Of a stretch of DNA of 64,000 nucleotides, positions 1 through 11,870 are shown piece by piece. The stretch is from Coccinella septempunctata. Lineage: Eukaryota; Arthropoda; Insecta; Coleoptera; Coccinellidae. Each line of letters opens with the position of its first letter. Position 1 is the first letter of the stretch. A model generated the notes under the pieces. That model ran no database searches. It saw nothing but the letters and a program-made list of their open reading frames with translations, and was not told the origin of the DNA. A program made the position numbers and the translations under genes. The DNA is taken from contig NC_058190.1 in assembly GCF_907165205.1 (NCBI RefSeq), forward strand, positions 35,057,345 through 35,121,344, read 5' to 3'.

Positions 1-696
1 TGTCGCCAATCACAATTGAGATAGTTGAATCTGACATCATTGTTACGTCAATTTTCCATACAAAAAGGTAGGAGCTATATAAATTTATTTATTTTACGCC
101 TCTGCCTTAATATGGCGCTAGACAGAGAAGCATCGAATGTTTGTACCACAACGAATACATTCATAGCACGTCAATGTCCATTCCATGTATTTATGTTCTA
201 AGGTTGCAAGTTCAGGTAGTGGAATACCTGGCCGCGACGCGCTTTGATGTGTGTAAAATTACAATATCCTCACTTTGACCTACCTCTGTTCCAGTAATCT
301 GTTGCCTGACAATTTTCAGTTATTACAAAACATTTATAGATCATTTGAAATTTTACAAATAACTACATACATCAAAATCCAACGCCGAGCTGTTCCACTA
401 CCTGATCTTGCCAGTGGGTGCTGACTCATGTCCACCCTCAATACTAAATCATATTTAATTATGGTCCATTACAAAACTATTGCTCATTTTTTTGCCAGCT
501 TTCCGACTACAATGGTACATTAGTTCAATGAAAGTTTAACAAATGAATTTCACATCATTGATACTATTCCAACTTTCGAAAAAATACTTCAAATATTGGT
601 GGAAGAAGTATCATAATGAATTACATTATAGGGAGATAAGATAGTGTTCATTAAAATAATGCTCATTACGCGAAGAACCGTTTCTGTTCTTATTCT
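1..696. other. unassigned AT-rich sequence
   Basis: No gene recognised. The plus strand is open from base 3 to a stop at about base 69, with a GT after AAAAAG near base 67. This could be the end of an exon cut by the window edge, but nothing in it matches a family I know. The stretch just before position 697 is the probable 3' flank of the minus-strand gene that follows. Confidence 0.3.
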
Positions 697-702
697 TTTA
701 TT
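697..702 (-). terminator. poly(A) signal AATAAA (minus strand)
   Basis: TTTATT on the plus strand reads AATAAA on the minus strand, about 140 bases beyond the stop codon of the small minus-strand gene at 844-1191. The spacing suits its 3' end. Confidence 0.4.
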
Positions 703-843
703 TCACTTGTGGCATTTCAATCAACATTGGTAAACAGTCAGATGTGTATCATCGAATGTAAAACGCCCCAAATTTTAAATGACCCGATCCTGAGGTATGA
801 TTTGGAACTCTTTCACAAAGAACGATTTCAGATGGGATCACTT

Positions 844-1191
844 CTAGAAATTTAGCATGGAGCGTCTGCATCGAGAATAGCCAAGTGAAAATTGAAAAGC
901 ACTTAGCAAAAATAAGAACAATCTTTTGAACTAAAATATGGACTGTTTTTATATAACCTTTCTTCATTATGTATTAATAAAGACATTACATACTAACCTG
1001 CAAGTATTCCAAGAACTTCGGAAAGGCGTAAAATTGGTGCTAAATTTTTTTGGGATTGCTTTTTTTCTAGATTCAGTAGAAGTCGAATTTTGGATGCTAG
1101 TTTCTAATTCTCTTTCTTCTGATATGCTTTCTAATGTGCATACACGATAACTTGTCGCCGATTTTCTCGGTGTCAATTTTTTACTTGCCAT
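844..1191 (-). CDS. small unrecognised protein, two coding exons
   Basis: Minus-strand gene model. Exon 1 runs 1191-998 from an ATG to a good donor (TTGCAG|GTTAGT). Exon 2 begins at 865 after TTCTCGATGCAG and stops at 844-846 (TAG). The product would be about 71 residues, basic and rich in Lys, Arg, Ser and Thr: it starts MASKKLTPRKSATSYR, has an acidic patch (SISEERELE) at residues 22-30 and an FRSSWNTC segment near residue 60. I do not recognise a family. Low complexity and charge suggest a disordered nuclear or chromatin-associated protein, but that is inference. An in-frame ATG ten codons upstream exists; however TTTGTAGGTTTTCAG lies between the two, so the region may instead be an intron/exon junction, with 5' exons further out. 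A minus-strand AATAAA lies at 697-702. Confidence 0.4.
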
Positions 1192-1221
1192 CTCTACTGA
1201 AAACCTACAAACAAAGCCCAC

Positions 1222-3558
1222 GTTTAGTTGGCATTAATTGTGTGAAACTCAATGATTTTTAAGAATTAGCATGTGATAAAGAAAAACTCTCACAACGCTC
1301 TGGAATTTTCTTTCCGCTTTTCGACCTATTTGTATTATGTATTTATTTTTGTTGCATTGATGGGGTTTTTTCATCAATCCTTTTCTATGAGTAATAGGGA
1401 TGAAATGGTTAAAATGATGATGAATTCGTATATTTATTTTTTGTGATTGATGTTTTTGAAGTGTTATCAAAACACAAAAAGTTACCGAAATAAAATCACA
1501 ACTAAAAAAACTTAATCAACATGTAAGCAATTGATAAGTTTTTTCATCTTTCAAATATTACAACCTTATGAAAAAAGCCAGTATATTTTGTTCAAACTAA
1601 AATTATATATGTATGTAATTACATTAGTGACATGGTCAACTATAATGTTGTGTAGTGGGTATTAGCAGTAAAATAAGATTAGATATTTTAAACATTACCA
1701 CGATTTTTATTAGTGAGATAGCAGCAATCTTCAATTAAATCGTGAACTCTTTTTTATTACCCGAGCATTGAGACAAAAGGATGATGAAGAACAACCTGCT
1801 GAAATACTAGTTTTGTCAGCGGCATAAATTCTGAGGGAAAAAAGAAAGGATCTATTCATTCAGCACGCCTCTGGTAATAGAGGAAAACTATCTTTCAACG
1901 CTTTTTAAACTATCCTAAAATGTGTTTGAACTGTTCACCAACTATTATGAAAAAAAATTAGAAAGGTGTTGAAACAACGGGCTAAAATCATTATAGAATA
2001 TTTGTAACAAAAAACACTCATGGTCATAGTGAAATTGCTTTGAAGATTGTTTGCTCAGTAAATTTAGTTTTTTCAGTATTTGTCCCAAATCAGAAATTTC
2101 ACTTATATCAAGGCTCAAACGTTAATTCAAAAGTTTAACTTTATGAACAATTGCGTTTATACTCTATTTTTTTGCATTTATTATTTGTCCTGATTTATTT
2201 ATTTCTTGTTCTGAAATATGTATCACGCCTGTGTTATAATTTATTCACATACGCATATATTGAATACTGGCATTCGTTTCAAAAATCTGAAATACCCCAA
2301 CTTGAAGGGAACAATTTCCAGAAATGAGAGTTTTTTTCAAATAGGACGATAACTGCGAGGGATTTCGGAAATAAATGGTTCGATTTTCTGCCATAAGAGT
2401 TTTTCGTAGATTTGAAGAAGTGAAATTCACCAAATAAATAAGTAGTGATATGGATTTTAAAAAGGGAAGGACATCTTCATACTTATTCTTCTTGTCCCTA
2501 GGTTTTATATTATTTATTTCAGATTCAACATTCAGTCCATTTCAATAGAATTTAATTCCTTGAAAACAATTGACTGCAAATCAATAATTCAGTTGTTATG
2601 CATGAATTTTATATCGTTAACATTGAACTGTGAACTATAAATCTCCTACATTCGCATCTGATTTGAGTCTGGGATATAGAAATACATAATTTTAATTCTG
2701 AAGGGGCACTTGTACTCACCTTTTTCTGTCGATTTCTGTGAGAATTCCTCAACAAAGCAGAAGCACTTCACTACAACACGATACCGACGAACTGTTTTAT
2801 GTACTGAACATTTTTGCCCACGAGAAATTACTGGACACTAGCAGACGACGGACACAATTTGTTACTAATGTTTACAAAAAGAATAATTAAGATAAGAGGC
2901 ATTGAGAATATGATGTTTTCAAATACGGATTTCGACAGACAAAGCAAAATTTCAGTATTTCTGTGAATCATTATTCGTTCAAATAAAGAGAGTGCTTATT
3001 GATTCATCAAATTTCAATTAAGAAGATTTTTTGTTCTGAAAGAAATCTGAAGGGCTCCCTCAGTTCTGCTCTTGTGGTTCCAAGAAGAAAAAGAATATCA
3101 TATGCTAAAAGGGAACTGTTCCTAGAAACCTTTTTTCCTCGTAAAGTTGAAGAAAAGTTTGAATAACTTTAGTGAAACATGAACTTCTGCCAGAAGCAGT
3201 AAGTGCTTTCAACCCACACAAATTCAAATACTATATACTTCCGGAAATGTGAAAAATATTTCAAGTGATCGAAGACACCATTTATCTGCCATTTGAAACA
3301 GTATCTGATAGTTGAAGTTAACAACAATATGAAGTTTTGGATAACTGTCTATTTACTGTCAACAGTTTACTTTTGTATTCTATTGCTGAGTTAAAAAAAA
3401 AACAGTTTTTTTTAATATTTAACGTTATACCCACATTTCGACTATTTTCATCCACAATTGCTCGTCAGTTTCAAGTTGTTTATGCTGTATATTATAATCC
3501 GATATTTACTCGTCTGAATGAAGTTTCTAAACCTTGCTGGAAGCATGTAAAATGCAAG
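1222..3558. other. intergenic or intronic, no gene recognised
   Basis: AT-rich sequence with only short spurious reading frames. The missing 5' exons of the PHAF1 gene could lie in or before this stretch, but I searched by eye for the conserved N-terminal motifs of that family and did not find them. Confidence 0.3.
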
Positions 3559-3854
3559 CAAAGTGTTCTTCAGTTTTTCGGATCACTGGCGATTTTTTGA
3601 AAGTTAGCTAAAAATGTCGACAAGTCCATTTTTTCAAATGGCACGCCATGAACTTTTTTTGTCTGTTGGATACTGAATTTTAAATACTATTCATTTCAGG
3701 CTTAAAATCTTTGAATAATGAAGACCACCCACTAGACTAGGGTATCAAACAGACAAAAAAAGTTCAGGGGGTGCCATTTGAAAGAATGCACTTGTGGACA
3801 TTTTTTAGGTCATTTTCAAAAAATTGCCACTAATCCGAAAAACTGAAGAACACC
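3559..3854. repeat. foldback (hairpin) repeat, about 295 bp
   Basis: The left arm starts GTGTTCTTCAGTTTTTCGGA and the right arm ends with its imperfect complement (TCCGAAAAACTGAAGAACAC). Further inside, GAACTTTTTTTGTCTG pairs with CAGACAAAAAAAGTTC. Probably a non-autonomous DNA transposon. Confidence 0.7.
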
Positions 3855-4279
3855 TGAAAACTCTTCGGTAATTCAATGAAAAAATCATATATTTATCTCC
3901 AACAGTTTTCAAGATATGATCTCTAGTTAAAACTATCATAACCATGAAATTTGTCGCAAAAAGTAGGCTACGTCAAAAAGACACACATATTAATTATATC
4001 AATCTGTATTTCGACATCAGAATATCATGTAGATTCAGAAAATTCGGGGTTGTATCGTGTTTCACCACTTTCGGACCATCGTATGAAGATTTTAGCTTAT
4101 ACGCTAAAAAGTTTTACCTCCATTCACCTGAAGATGCGTGTCGTGGTTTGAAAACTCATTTTGTGAAAATCGTATAATCTGTCTTCAAGTTCGATCTGGG
4201 CGTACCTACTTTATTAATCTGGGGTTTCTTCAATTGATCAGCGAAAGCGAAGTTACTGGTATGTTGTGAATGTATAATA

Positions 4280-4850
4280 TACAGGGTGTTAGGTAAACAT
4301 GACTCAAAAATTCAAGAGGTTATTCCTTGGACTATTTTGAGGATATTTTATCCCTTGATTATTTATCTTAGAACCCTTTGTTGCGAAGATAAAGGGCAAA
4401 AACAAATTTCCTGCATTCTATGCTCCTTTCCCGCTCTGTGGTATAACCCACGCCACCGAGGTAGATAGTTATGTACGTCATTATTCTATTTTGTGCGCCA
4501 TCTAAACTCATTAGATTATACTAAGCTCGTGGAAGATGTGGACGATTTAAGAGATCAGACAATAGCTGGGTGTAACTCAATAAGATGGTGTTTTTGAAAG
4601 AGTTCGGCAGTCTATGAGAAGATTGGATGGTTGCATCCGAGCTGGAGATAGCCATTTTCAACCATTGTTGTAGGGAAATGTTACATGTAATTTTCAGTAA
4701 TTAATTGTTATCTGTTGAAAATTTGTTTCGTCCTATATCTTGTCTCTATAACAAAACGCTTTTTCAAAAATATTCAAAGGATAAAATAGGTATCCTTAAA
4801 ATAGGAATAACCCCTTGAATTTTTGCCGCATGTTTGCCTAACACCCTGTA
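4280..4850. mobile_element. MITE with TACAGGGTG-type inverted ends, 571 bp
   Basis: Begins TACAGGGTGTTAGGTAAACA and ends TTTGCCTAACACCCTGTA. Subterminal parts also pair (AATTCAAGAGGTTATTCCTT with GGAATAACCCCTTGAATT). A TA borders each end. It lies just upstream of the first visible PHAF1 exon, so probably in an intron. No transposase inside. Confidence 0.75.
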
Positions 4851-4968
4851 TTTGTTAAAGATAAATAAAATACCCATTTTCATTACCTATTATATTATTT
4901 TGTAATCCCTTCAATCGATATTGTATTCCTGTATAAAACTGGAATCTTGCATTGGTTATTATTTTTAG

Positions 4969-7539
4969 GTTCTTTAAATTTTCCCTGCGGGACCTCGGCA
5001 ATAGTTTCCCGCGTGGCTATATATTCTGGTCAAAATATCGATAATACCGCCGCACCTGAACTGCCTCTTTCCTGTTTTTATGGACAAGTTTATTTAGAGA
5101 AGGCAGTTTTATTGAGAGGGCAGAATCGTACCAAAGGTATCAAGCTGAATCTGGTGGCTGGTGAGTCTGAATCGTATCTCGTACAATATTGATTCAAAAT
5201 GAGAGGAAATCTGATAGTAATTGAGGTTCTGATTTCTTTTAGCGTCTCACACACGCCTGACAGAAGCTTCGAAAAAACACTTCGAACGGACCATCCTTCT
5301 GGGGCAATCAGCTCAAGAAATCACCTCTGCCATCGGGTGCCCATCAAAGGTTTTCTATAAAAGTGAGGACAAAATGAAGATTCACAGTCCTAATAATCTG
5401 CGCAGCGTTACTGCCGACCTGAGTGATTACTTTTTCAATTACTTTACACTCGGTTTGGTGAGTGGAATTTTTTAATGAGGTTTTGAAGTGAAATGTGTTG
5501 AGACAGCCTAGATTAGGAGGTGGGCATATGTATATCTGATCTCGGTTTAAATATGGACAGTTTTCAAAACAAAGGCTTCTTCGAAAAATTTTACGATTGT
5601 GTGCCTTTCGAGCATTACTTATTAGACAGATTAGACTTCATAACTGGATTGGTATTCATATCTGGAGAAATGAATAGGTCCATAATTAAATTCGAAAGAT
5701 TTTCTCATGCAAAATTTTTTTTTTTTTTTGAAAACTTATCTCGCCAGTAGTATTTCCATTCGAACATTTGATGGCATTATTATCCAAGCTTCCTTTCAGG
5801 ATTTGTTATTTGACGCACGCACAAACTTGGTTAAAAAGCTGGTTCTTCACACCAACTATCCTGGACACTACAACTTCAACATGTATATGCGATGTGAGTT
5901 CACTCTTGCTCTTAATGGCACGACAGTGGACGCTTCTTCGAAATGGAATCAAGTCTGTGAGAATCTGACTCCGAGCGATCAACCCGTGGTTCTTAACCGA
6001 GCCAGTTCAACAAATACCATAAATCCCTTTGGTAGCACTTTCTGCTATGGATATGAAGATATTATTTTCGAAGTAAGTATTGATTCCTACTGATTGATGT
6101 TATACTTATACAGCGTATCCCAAATTGCTTGATTTTGGCTGTTTCTGGTGATAGATATAGGTGAAAACGTTGGAAGAAGTAATGGGCTCGATTTTCGTGA
6201 AAAGTCCATCAATGAAAACCGTTTCACGATATCTCCATTTGTCTTGAAGATATAACCAAATTTTGATATTTTGTCGATTTCGAAAATGTGCCATATAACT
6301 TCTTTATTTTGGGAAATATCTGAAAACGATATAAGCTTTCTACAGGCACTTTACCTAAGTCATTTCACCAAAAATTTCCAATATAGAATATTCAAGATGG
6401 CTGAGCTACACCCCCTAGAAGAAATTTCATTAAATTTCAAGTTACGGACTGTGGAACGTGACTCCGTCATCGGAAATACAAAACAAAACATAAACATATG
6501 GCTGGACAATGAATCGTTCAGTACATGCGAGATTATCTGATTAGTTGCTCCAGCTCTAAACAAAGTCGAACGGCCAATATCCTAACCTAAACGAAACCAA
6601 ATGCTTGAGTCAGTCATCACGAGATAAGTTTTTACCATTGATCTGCTATAATTCAGAAAAAAAAATGATCTAGAGTCGTCTAAGGATCTATTTCAGTAAT
6701 CATTTTGAATTTTTTTTTAACCTTGTCATTATGAAAGTTTTGTAAAGGTGATTCTTGGTGGAACGCGTTATTTTGAGCAGTTCTAACTTCCGTTAAAAAA
6801 AGCCTTACCTTTTAATACACCCTGTATAGTCACGGGTTCCATACTTCAACGTGTTCGCTGCGACATAGATTTAGAACGCAGGCGCCTAGTGCTAACTAAC
6901 TTATAAATTTGGGGTATTTCCTCACATCGGTAACAGGACGAAGTGTCCTTTTTTATTTTTCGATTGCTTGATACAACGCATAAAACTTTCGCTGCTCATG
7001 ACTCATTAATAACTCATAAGCTATAGTTGTCATGTGCGCATGACTGATAAGTCATCCTTCATGTTAACGTGTTTTCAAGTGATGACGAAAGGTAAGCACT
7101 GCAGTTATCTTTTTTTGTCAGCGTAGGCGCCAGTATAATATTTGAAAAATATTAAAGGACACTTGGACGATATTGTGATGTGTGTAAATACCCCAGATTT
7201 AGACAGAATGGTCTTTCCCTTGATCCTCCGAGTAATGGCCGTTGGCTAGTTCGATTAGGATCGTAATATTTGTTGATTTTTATATCAAATAATGCTATGT
7301 ATCGAATCAATTTTGATTATTATTCATTCGCCTAAGGAGGCATCATGCTTTTTATCACTTCATAATCTACATCAAGTACCTAAACATGGGTATCTGGTAT
7401 TTTCTGTGTATCTATTTCGCAGTGGATCGACCATTTAATACTACAATTTTTTCTGCAGGTATTGCCCAATAATTATATAGGTTCGTTAAGCATATTTGGA
7501 GATGGTAGAAACTATCAAATTGCCCAGCACAATGCGTGA
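4969..7539 (+). CDS. PHAF1: PHAF1 / UPF0183 family protein, four 3' exons (N-terminal half not found)
   Basis: C-terminal part of the PHAF1 (C16orf70, UPF0183) family, whose human member binds phosphoinositides and is recruited to the forming autophagosome. Coding exons read as 4969-5160, 5243-5457, 5800-6072 and 7459-7539, with AG/GT borders and matching phases. They give about 253 residues. Family signatures are clear: SRVAIYSGQNIDNT and PLSCFYGQVYLE in the first exon; VFYKSEDKMKIHSP and DYFFNYFTLG in the second; VKKLVLHTNYPGHYNFNMY, VVLNRASS and NPFGSTFCYGYEDIIFEV in the third. The last exon encodes VLPNNYIGSLSIFGD before TGA at 7537-7539, where vertebrate members have a similar E-V-x-x-x-x-I-x-S-V-T-L-Y-G stretch. 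Vertebrate proteins are about 420 residues, so some 170-190 N-terminal residues come from exons upstream that I could not find. Introns 1 and 2 are short (82 and 342 bp); the last is 1.4 kb and full of foldback DNA. No frameshift is visible, so the gene is likely functional. Confidence 0.9.
6109..6826. mobile_element. TACAGcG/CCCTGTA-ended element in PHAF1 intron
   Basis: Starts TACAGCGTATCCCAAATTGC and ends AATACACCCTGTA inside the last PHAF1 intron. The final ~130 bp (from TTTCAGTAATCATTTT) recur at 18093-18232 and, more weakly, at 40866-40992, so this is a dispersed family. Short reading frames inside are spurious. Confidence 0.6.
6904..7200. repeat. foldback repeat in PHAF1 intron
   Basis: AAATTTGGGGTATTTCCTCA on the left pairs with GTGTAAATACCCCAGATTT on the right. 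Inside, AGGACGAAGTGTCCTTT also has a diverged partner (AAAGGACACTTGGACG), and GTAGGCGCCAG echoes GGCGCCTAG just outside. About 300 bp. Confidence 0.65.
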
Positions 7540-8073
7540 CAGAGGCTCTCTGCCACTTACCTTGTCCTGGCTAATAGGTACTGGCAACCATGACTCATAT
7601 AATTAATATTAATGTCTATTTGTATATCGCAATTCAACACAAGGAGTCGTTTAACTTAACTATAAGAGTACAGGTAGAACTGAAAATGAAGAATTAAAGA
7701 TAAGCCAAGATTTTTTAGTATCAAATGATGTACGCGTTTTTTAACAAATGATGTGTTTGTAGTTAACTGTAAATTCTCAAGCTTATAAGTTTTTCGAAAA
7801 TTTCATCGATTTTCCGGTTATTTCGAAGGTTGAATTTTGAAATATAAAAAAAAATTAAAAATATAAAATGGAAGAAAAATATACGCTTATATGTCGTTCT
7901 AGTTAATTTAATGTTATAATTTATATTTGTTTCTTGTTTTACATAATTCGAAGTTTTTACATTGAGTAGTTTATTGAATTATTGGGTCAGTTATGTACAC
8001 ATTGTGTTCACTTACAGTATAAAAACTCCATATACATATTTATTTTTTAGGTACAAGTAACTTTTGTGAATAC

Positions 8074-8079
8074 AATAAA
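8074..8079 (+). terminator. poly(A) signal AATAAA, probably for PHAF1
   Basis: AATAAA about 535 bases past the PHAF1 stop codon and the clearest candidate 3' end on this strand before the dysbindin gene. Other AT-rich variants exist, so this choice is tentative. Confidence 0.35.
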
Positions 8080-8099
8080 ATTTTGGAATTTAAAAAAAT

Positions 8100-9485
8100 C
8101 TTATACTGTTTCCTTTATTTACAAAATTTATATAATTATACTATATTCCAATTATTATCATCATATATATTTCCCTTGTTGTTTTTCAATATTTTTCTGT
8201 TTTATGTAAGAAGTATTGCGAACATTTCATTTCATTTCTGTTTTTAGTTGAAGTTGTAGTATATGTTGAATTTTTAATTTTATTATGGCATACCATCAAT
8301 CGAAATGTTTATGAAAAGCCAAGAAATTTGAACCTTAAACAAGTTCAATTGCATTCTTTTTTGTCATGCCTACTGAATTGATTTAAGCTAACGGTATCTT
8401 CAATAACGACACTCAGTTCAGATAAATGAAAGAAAAAGTGATACAAAAATTGTTGGTTGCTTTTGTACATCATATTATTGTTTCCATTCATAACCAAAGT
8501 TCAAAAAATGTGAAATGTATATATAAAGTACTAGTTTTAGTTGAAATTACAATAGGTTCAGTTCATTTAATTCAATAATATATTAAGTTATTATTTCCTA
8601 TGAAGTATTGTAATTGAATTTAGTTGTGTGTATTTCTATCAACTCAATTACCTATGTGATTTCCAAATCATCCTTTTGAGAGGTGTAAATAATTCAATTT
8701 GAAAGTGATTTATCCAAAAGATCTCCTGGCCATACAATAAAGATTATTCATAGATGTTTTTTTATTCATTAGAGGAATAACTTTCTGCAGTCAAAGGTTT
8801 ACGTTCACCGAATGGCTGTTACTATGCTAAAAATTATAAACAGCAATACCAATTCAGGGATCCAAAATTATGTGAAAAGTTAAGTAAAATGCACGACTTG
8901 ACAATGGAGTTTGTTGTTAGAGTTGACGAATTTCCAGAGAGTAGTAGTATTTTACATAACAGCTTCTTTGTGAAGTTCTCAGGAGCATTGGTTTTGTTTA
9001 AGCCTTGAGTTGAATACTCAAAGGTTTAAGATAATATTTTCACTTTACATTTTGAGACTCAAAACACTAAAATCTTTCCGGTCTCTTTCCCATCAACTAT
9101 CATAATAGATTGATAAAAACTTGCGCTTCATACAATCACATCTTCCCAGCTTTCACTATCAACTGACCAATTCTCAAAGGCAGAAAATCGTGAAGCCTGT
9201 AATATATGTGACAAAATGTTACAGAGTAGATCATCATTTACCTCACAACTTCAACACAAAATTCTTGGATAAAGGCATTGCGATGTAGACAGAAATAGAA
9301 TGTACGTACTCAACTGTTCCAAGAGGTGTTTGGAAATAACAAAACAACAATTTGCACCTTTTTTCTATTAAATGATTCATGCAATAATAGCATGAAGTCA
9401 TTGAACGAGAATGAACATATACAAACAGAAATAAATTTATATATTTTCAAAACTTATAAATATAAAAATATAGGTATATATATTA
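8100..9485. other. AT-rich intergenic region between convergent genes
   Basis: Lies between the 3' ends of PHAF1 (plus) and dysbindin (minus). Contains homopolymers and short AT repeats only. No gene or mobile element recognised. Confidence 0.4.
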
Positions 9486-10462
9486 TCATTTGACATGGCT
9501 GTCTTCAAAAAATTGGTCTAATTCTTCTGTGTCATAATCTATTTCGATTTCTTCAAGTAAGGCACTAGGTTGCTTGTTCAACTCTAATTCTGTGAAAAAT
9601 ACATGTCAATAACTGAAAATTGCACACTCAAAATACCTACTTGGAATTTGCCCTAAAGCCTTGAATATTTCAAGATCATTTTGGAAAGCTTCTTGGAACA
9701 CTTTTTGTCTTTCCTCCATTATTTTAGCCTTATCTCTTTCTGCCTTTTCAAGTTCTTCCTTTCTCTCTTGTTCTAATTTTGATTGCAATAATTTAAAATT
9801 TTCTGAAATTTCACATTGTAAGTCATATTGTATCGTATTATCCTGATTCTCCTAGATACAGAAGTACCCCTCAGAAATTGTGTGAGATTATACGAGTTAG
9901 GAGAACCAGTGTGTAGGTTTCGTTACTGTGTCCTCAAGCCACCTTAGACACTGTTAATTTTAATCCAACAGTGAATGGTATAGATACACAGCATTGGACA
10001 ATGAAAATATCAATTACCTTCTTTCCTCTCTTCATATTTTTTTAAATGGTAAGTATGCCGTTTTTTCATGTTCTGAAATTCAATCTCATCAATGGTCTTT
10101 TCGAATTCTATTAAACCCTTCTCCACTTTTTCACATAAATCCAATAAATCATTGATCTTCTGATGAGCTCCATTGATATTATTGGTTAAATTAGAGGTGG
10201 TTAACGTTTCAACTATATATTCCATATCATTTTCTGTCTTTTTGATTTTAGTATATACACTTTCTATTTCTTTGGCCACTTCATTGGCCTTTTTGGCATT
10301 GTTCTCACTAGCGTTATGTAATATCGACCATTCATTTCGAAAATAATCTAATATCTCGCTGCCTGCTTCGAAATTGACTGGATTTTCTTCATTTTGATCA
10401 TTTGTTGGGAAAATTACGTTTTTACTTACATTTAAAAATTTAGATTTTATGTTTGATAACAT
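9486..10462 (-). CDS. Dysb: dysbindin (BLOC-1 subunit), complete three-exon gene
   Basis: Dysbindin (DTNBP1 family) is a coiled-coil subunit of the cytosolic BLOC-1 complex, which acts in lysosome-related organelle biogenesis and synaptic vesicle traffic. Exons on the minus strand: 10462-10018, 9802-9641 and 9589-9486. Donors are GAAG|GTAATT and CCAA|GTAGGT, acceptors TTTCAG and TTCACAG, and phases join correctly to 236 residues. Visible family features: N-terminal MLSNIKSKFLNVSKN; the SEILDYFRNEWSILHNASE segment at residues ~35-53, matching the vertebrate LELLSRYEDTWAALH region; a long charged coiled coil at residues ~55-200; a conserved end of the coil, ERQKVFQEAFQNDLE (human has ERQKFFEEAFQQDME); and an acidic C-terminal tail with EEIEIDYDTEELDQFFED. 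Vertebrate dysbindin is about 350 residues, with the extra length in a variable tail; insect forms are shorter. All exons are open, so the gene looks functional. The start is the first ATG of the conserved frame. Confidence 0.92.
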
Positions 10463-10736
10463 TTCATTTCATTTTTCATATTAGCACGTTAATATGAAAT
10501 AAAGATTTCAAATCTGATAACACCATTAGATGAGACTTTGTTATTGTTTAATCGATCATATGATATGATTTTGACATTAATCGAAATCACAAACAAGTGA
10601 TTCAATTTTTTCACAAATAATGGCAGCCTTCATATTTTTGGACAATAAATTTTTTTGCGGGCCTTGAAGCCTTTTCATTTTCGTGAATTTCTTGAATAAA
10701 TTGGACATACAATTAATTAACTGTTATTAAACATCA

Positions 10737-10748
10737 TTTATTTTTATT
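10737..10748 (-). terminator. two adjacent poly(A) signals (minus strand)
   Basis: Two AATAAA motifs on the minus strand (10742-10737 and 10748-10743), about 50 bases beyond the stop of the short minus-strand reading frame at 10796-11047. They are the best evidence that this frame is transcribed. Confidence 0.45.
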
Positions 10749-10795
10749 TCGTCTTTGTTAGGAATGGAGGTTAACAATATAGTATCCTTCTTGTA

Positions 10796-11047
10796 TCAGC
10801 TTGTGATAGATTTTAGTTCAGTTATTTCCCCATAGATGTCAAGAAAGGAAATGAGCGGCAAAAATTTAAATTCCCAGTGTGAATAAAGTTGATTTACACT
10901 AAGTATTCTGAGTAGTTCCATGATTAGATAGACAACCTTCATATAAAACAACCTATTTAAAATGAAAAGAAATGAGATAGATATCAAATACTCACTATTA
11001 CGGCTGATGAAGTCGATGAAATAAACAATTTTGATTGAGCTCCGCAT
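10796..11047 (-). CDS. short hydrophobic protein, unrecognised
   Basis: An 83-codon frame starting MRSSIKIVYFIDFISRN. It is rich in Ile, Leu, Phe and Tyr, with hydrophobic runs at residues ~20-32 (EYLISISFLFILN) and ~37-50 (KVVYLIMELLRIL). I do not recognise a family. Support for a real gene: the head-to-head arrangement with the plus-strand gene at 11169 (ATGs about 120 bp apart, so a shared bidirectional promoter is possible) and two AATAAA signals right after the stop. Against: a plausible donor (AATA|GTGAGT) lies early in the frame, and splicing from it to nearby AGs gives early stops. The hydrophobic middle may therefore be intron and the real protein different. Confidence 0.35.
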   Translation of the reverse strand: MRSSIKIVYFIDFISRNSEYLISISFLFILNRLFYMKVVYLIMELLRILSVNQLYSHWEFKFLPLISFLDIYGEITELKSITS

Positions 11048-11168
11048 TTTTCAATTACCTATTATTTGACAATATTATTTCAAACTTATTTCTATGATCT
11101 AACAACAGAGTTGCTTTGGAAGCCCAACTGTAAATTGTTTTTCTAAATGTATCATTTTACGTTTTGGT

Positions 11169-11657
11169 ATGAGCATCAAAGATCGCCTAAAAACGGCATA
11201 TGAAAACGTTGCTCTGAATGGAGATACAACTTGGACAGACTCGACCAATACATTTCAGGAAGCGAACAAGGTGAATATTTCTCAATAAAAAACCGTTGAA
11301 CCTGACTAATTTCTCTTGTCAATATGACAGAAACTTTTCAGTAGAGAACAACAACTCAAAAATATTAGAATTATAGAAGAAAGGCCTAGGACAGTTAAAG
11401 ATTCAATACCCCACAGTAAATTAGCAACGTATGACGATTACGAATACAATGAAGCTAGAGAATTGTGCTACACAAGATGCATACAGAAAACTCAGATCGA
11501 ATTCCTCTCTAAAGAAACCTCGAGAGATGCTCAGGAGGAACCTTGGCTATTACCAGATGTTGATACGTTGTTTATATGGTTTATATGTTGTCGTAAGTGT
11601 GTGTTTTGATATGACTCTTCTTTTCCAGAAAATATCCCTTTTCCGAAAATGAATTAG
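11169..11657 (+). CDS. unrecognised small protein, three exons
   Basis: Exon 1 is 11169-11270, starting MSIKDRLKTAYENVALNGDT and ending at AAG|GTGAAT. Exon 2 is 11331-11592, preceded by AATATGACAG and followed by TGTC|GTAAGT. Exon 3 is taken as 11629-11657 after CTTTTCCAG, ending NIPFPKMN. Total about 131 residues. The middle is charged (QQLKNIRIIEERPRTVKD), followed by YDDYEYNEARELCYTRCIQ and the acidic, aromatic end EEPWLLPDVDTLFIWFICC. The codon pattern, the clean junctions and an AATAAA at 11865-11870 argue for a real gene. I do not recognise the family. The 36-base last intron is unusually short. Alternatives: read-through, giving a stop seven codons later; or splicing of exon 2 to the AG at 12504-12505, which opens a frame to about 12669. 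Confidence 0.5.
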
Positions 11658-11864
11658 TTGTGAGCATTTTCCAAACATGTTTGACAGCTTTCCAGTCGAA
11701 ATGTCACTTTAGAAGATCATATTCTCGCCAAATTTCTTAAACTATGAAGAATGGACTTCTTCTGATCGTTTTCACTAAAATGTGAATATACGATACGAGC
11801 CAAAATTACCTACTGTTTGGAAGATATCAAGGATTATATTCAGACTTTTTTTGATATATGTACA

Positions 11865-11870
11865 ATAAAT
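11865..11870 (+). terminator. poly(A) signal AATAAA
   Basis: AATAAATAAA about 210 bases past the stop of the gene starting at 11169. Confidence 0.4.

Noticed and set aside
1..87. Possible exon end at the left edge (open frame then a GT)
   Set aside because: Too short, with no family match; it does not resemble the PHAF1 N-terminus.
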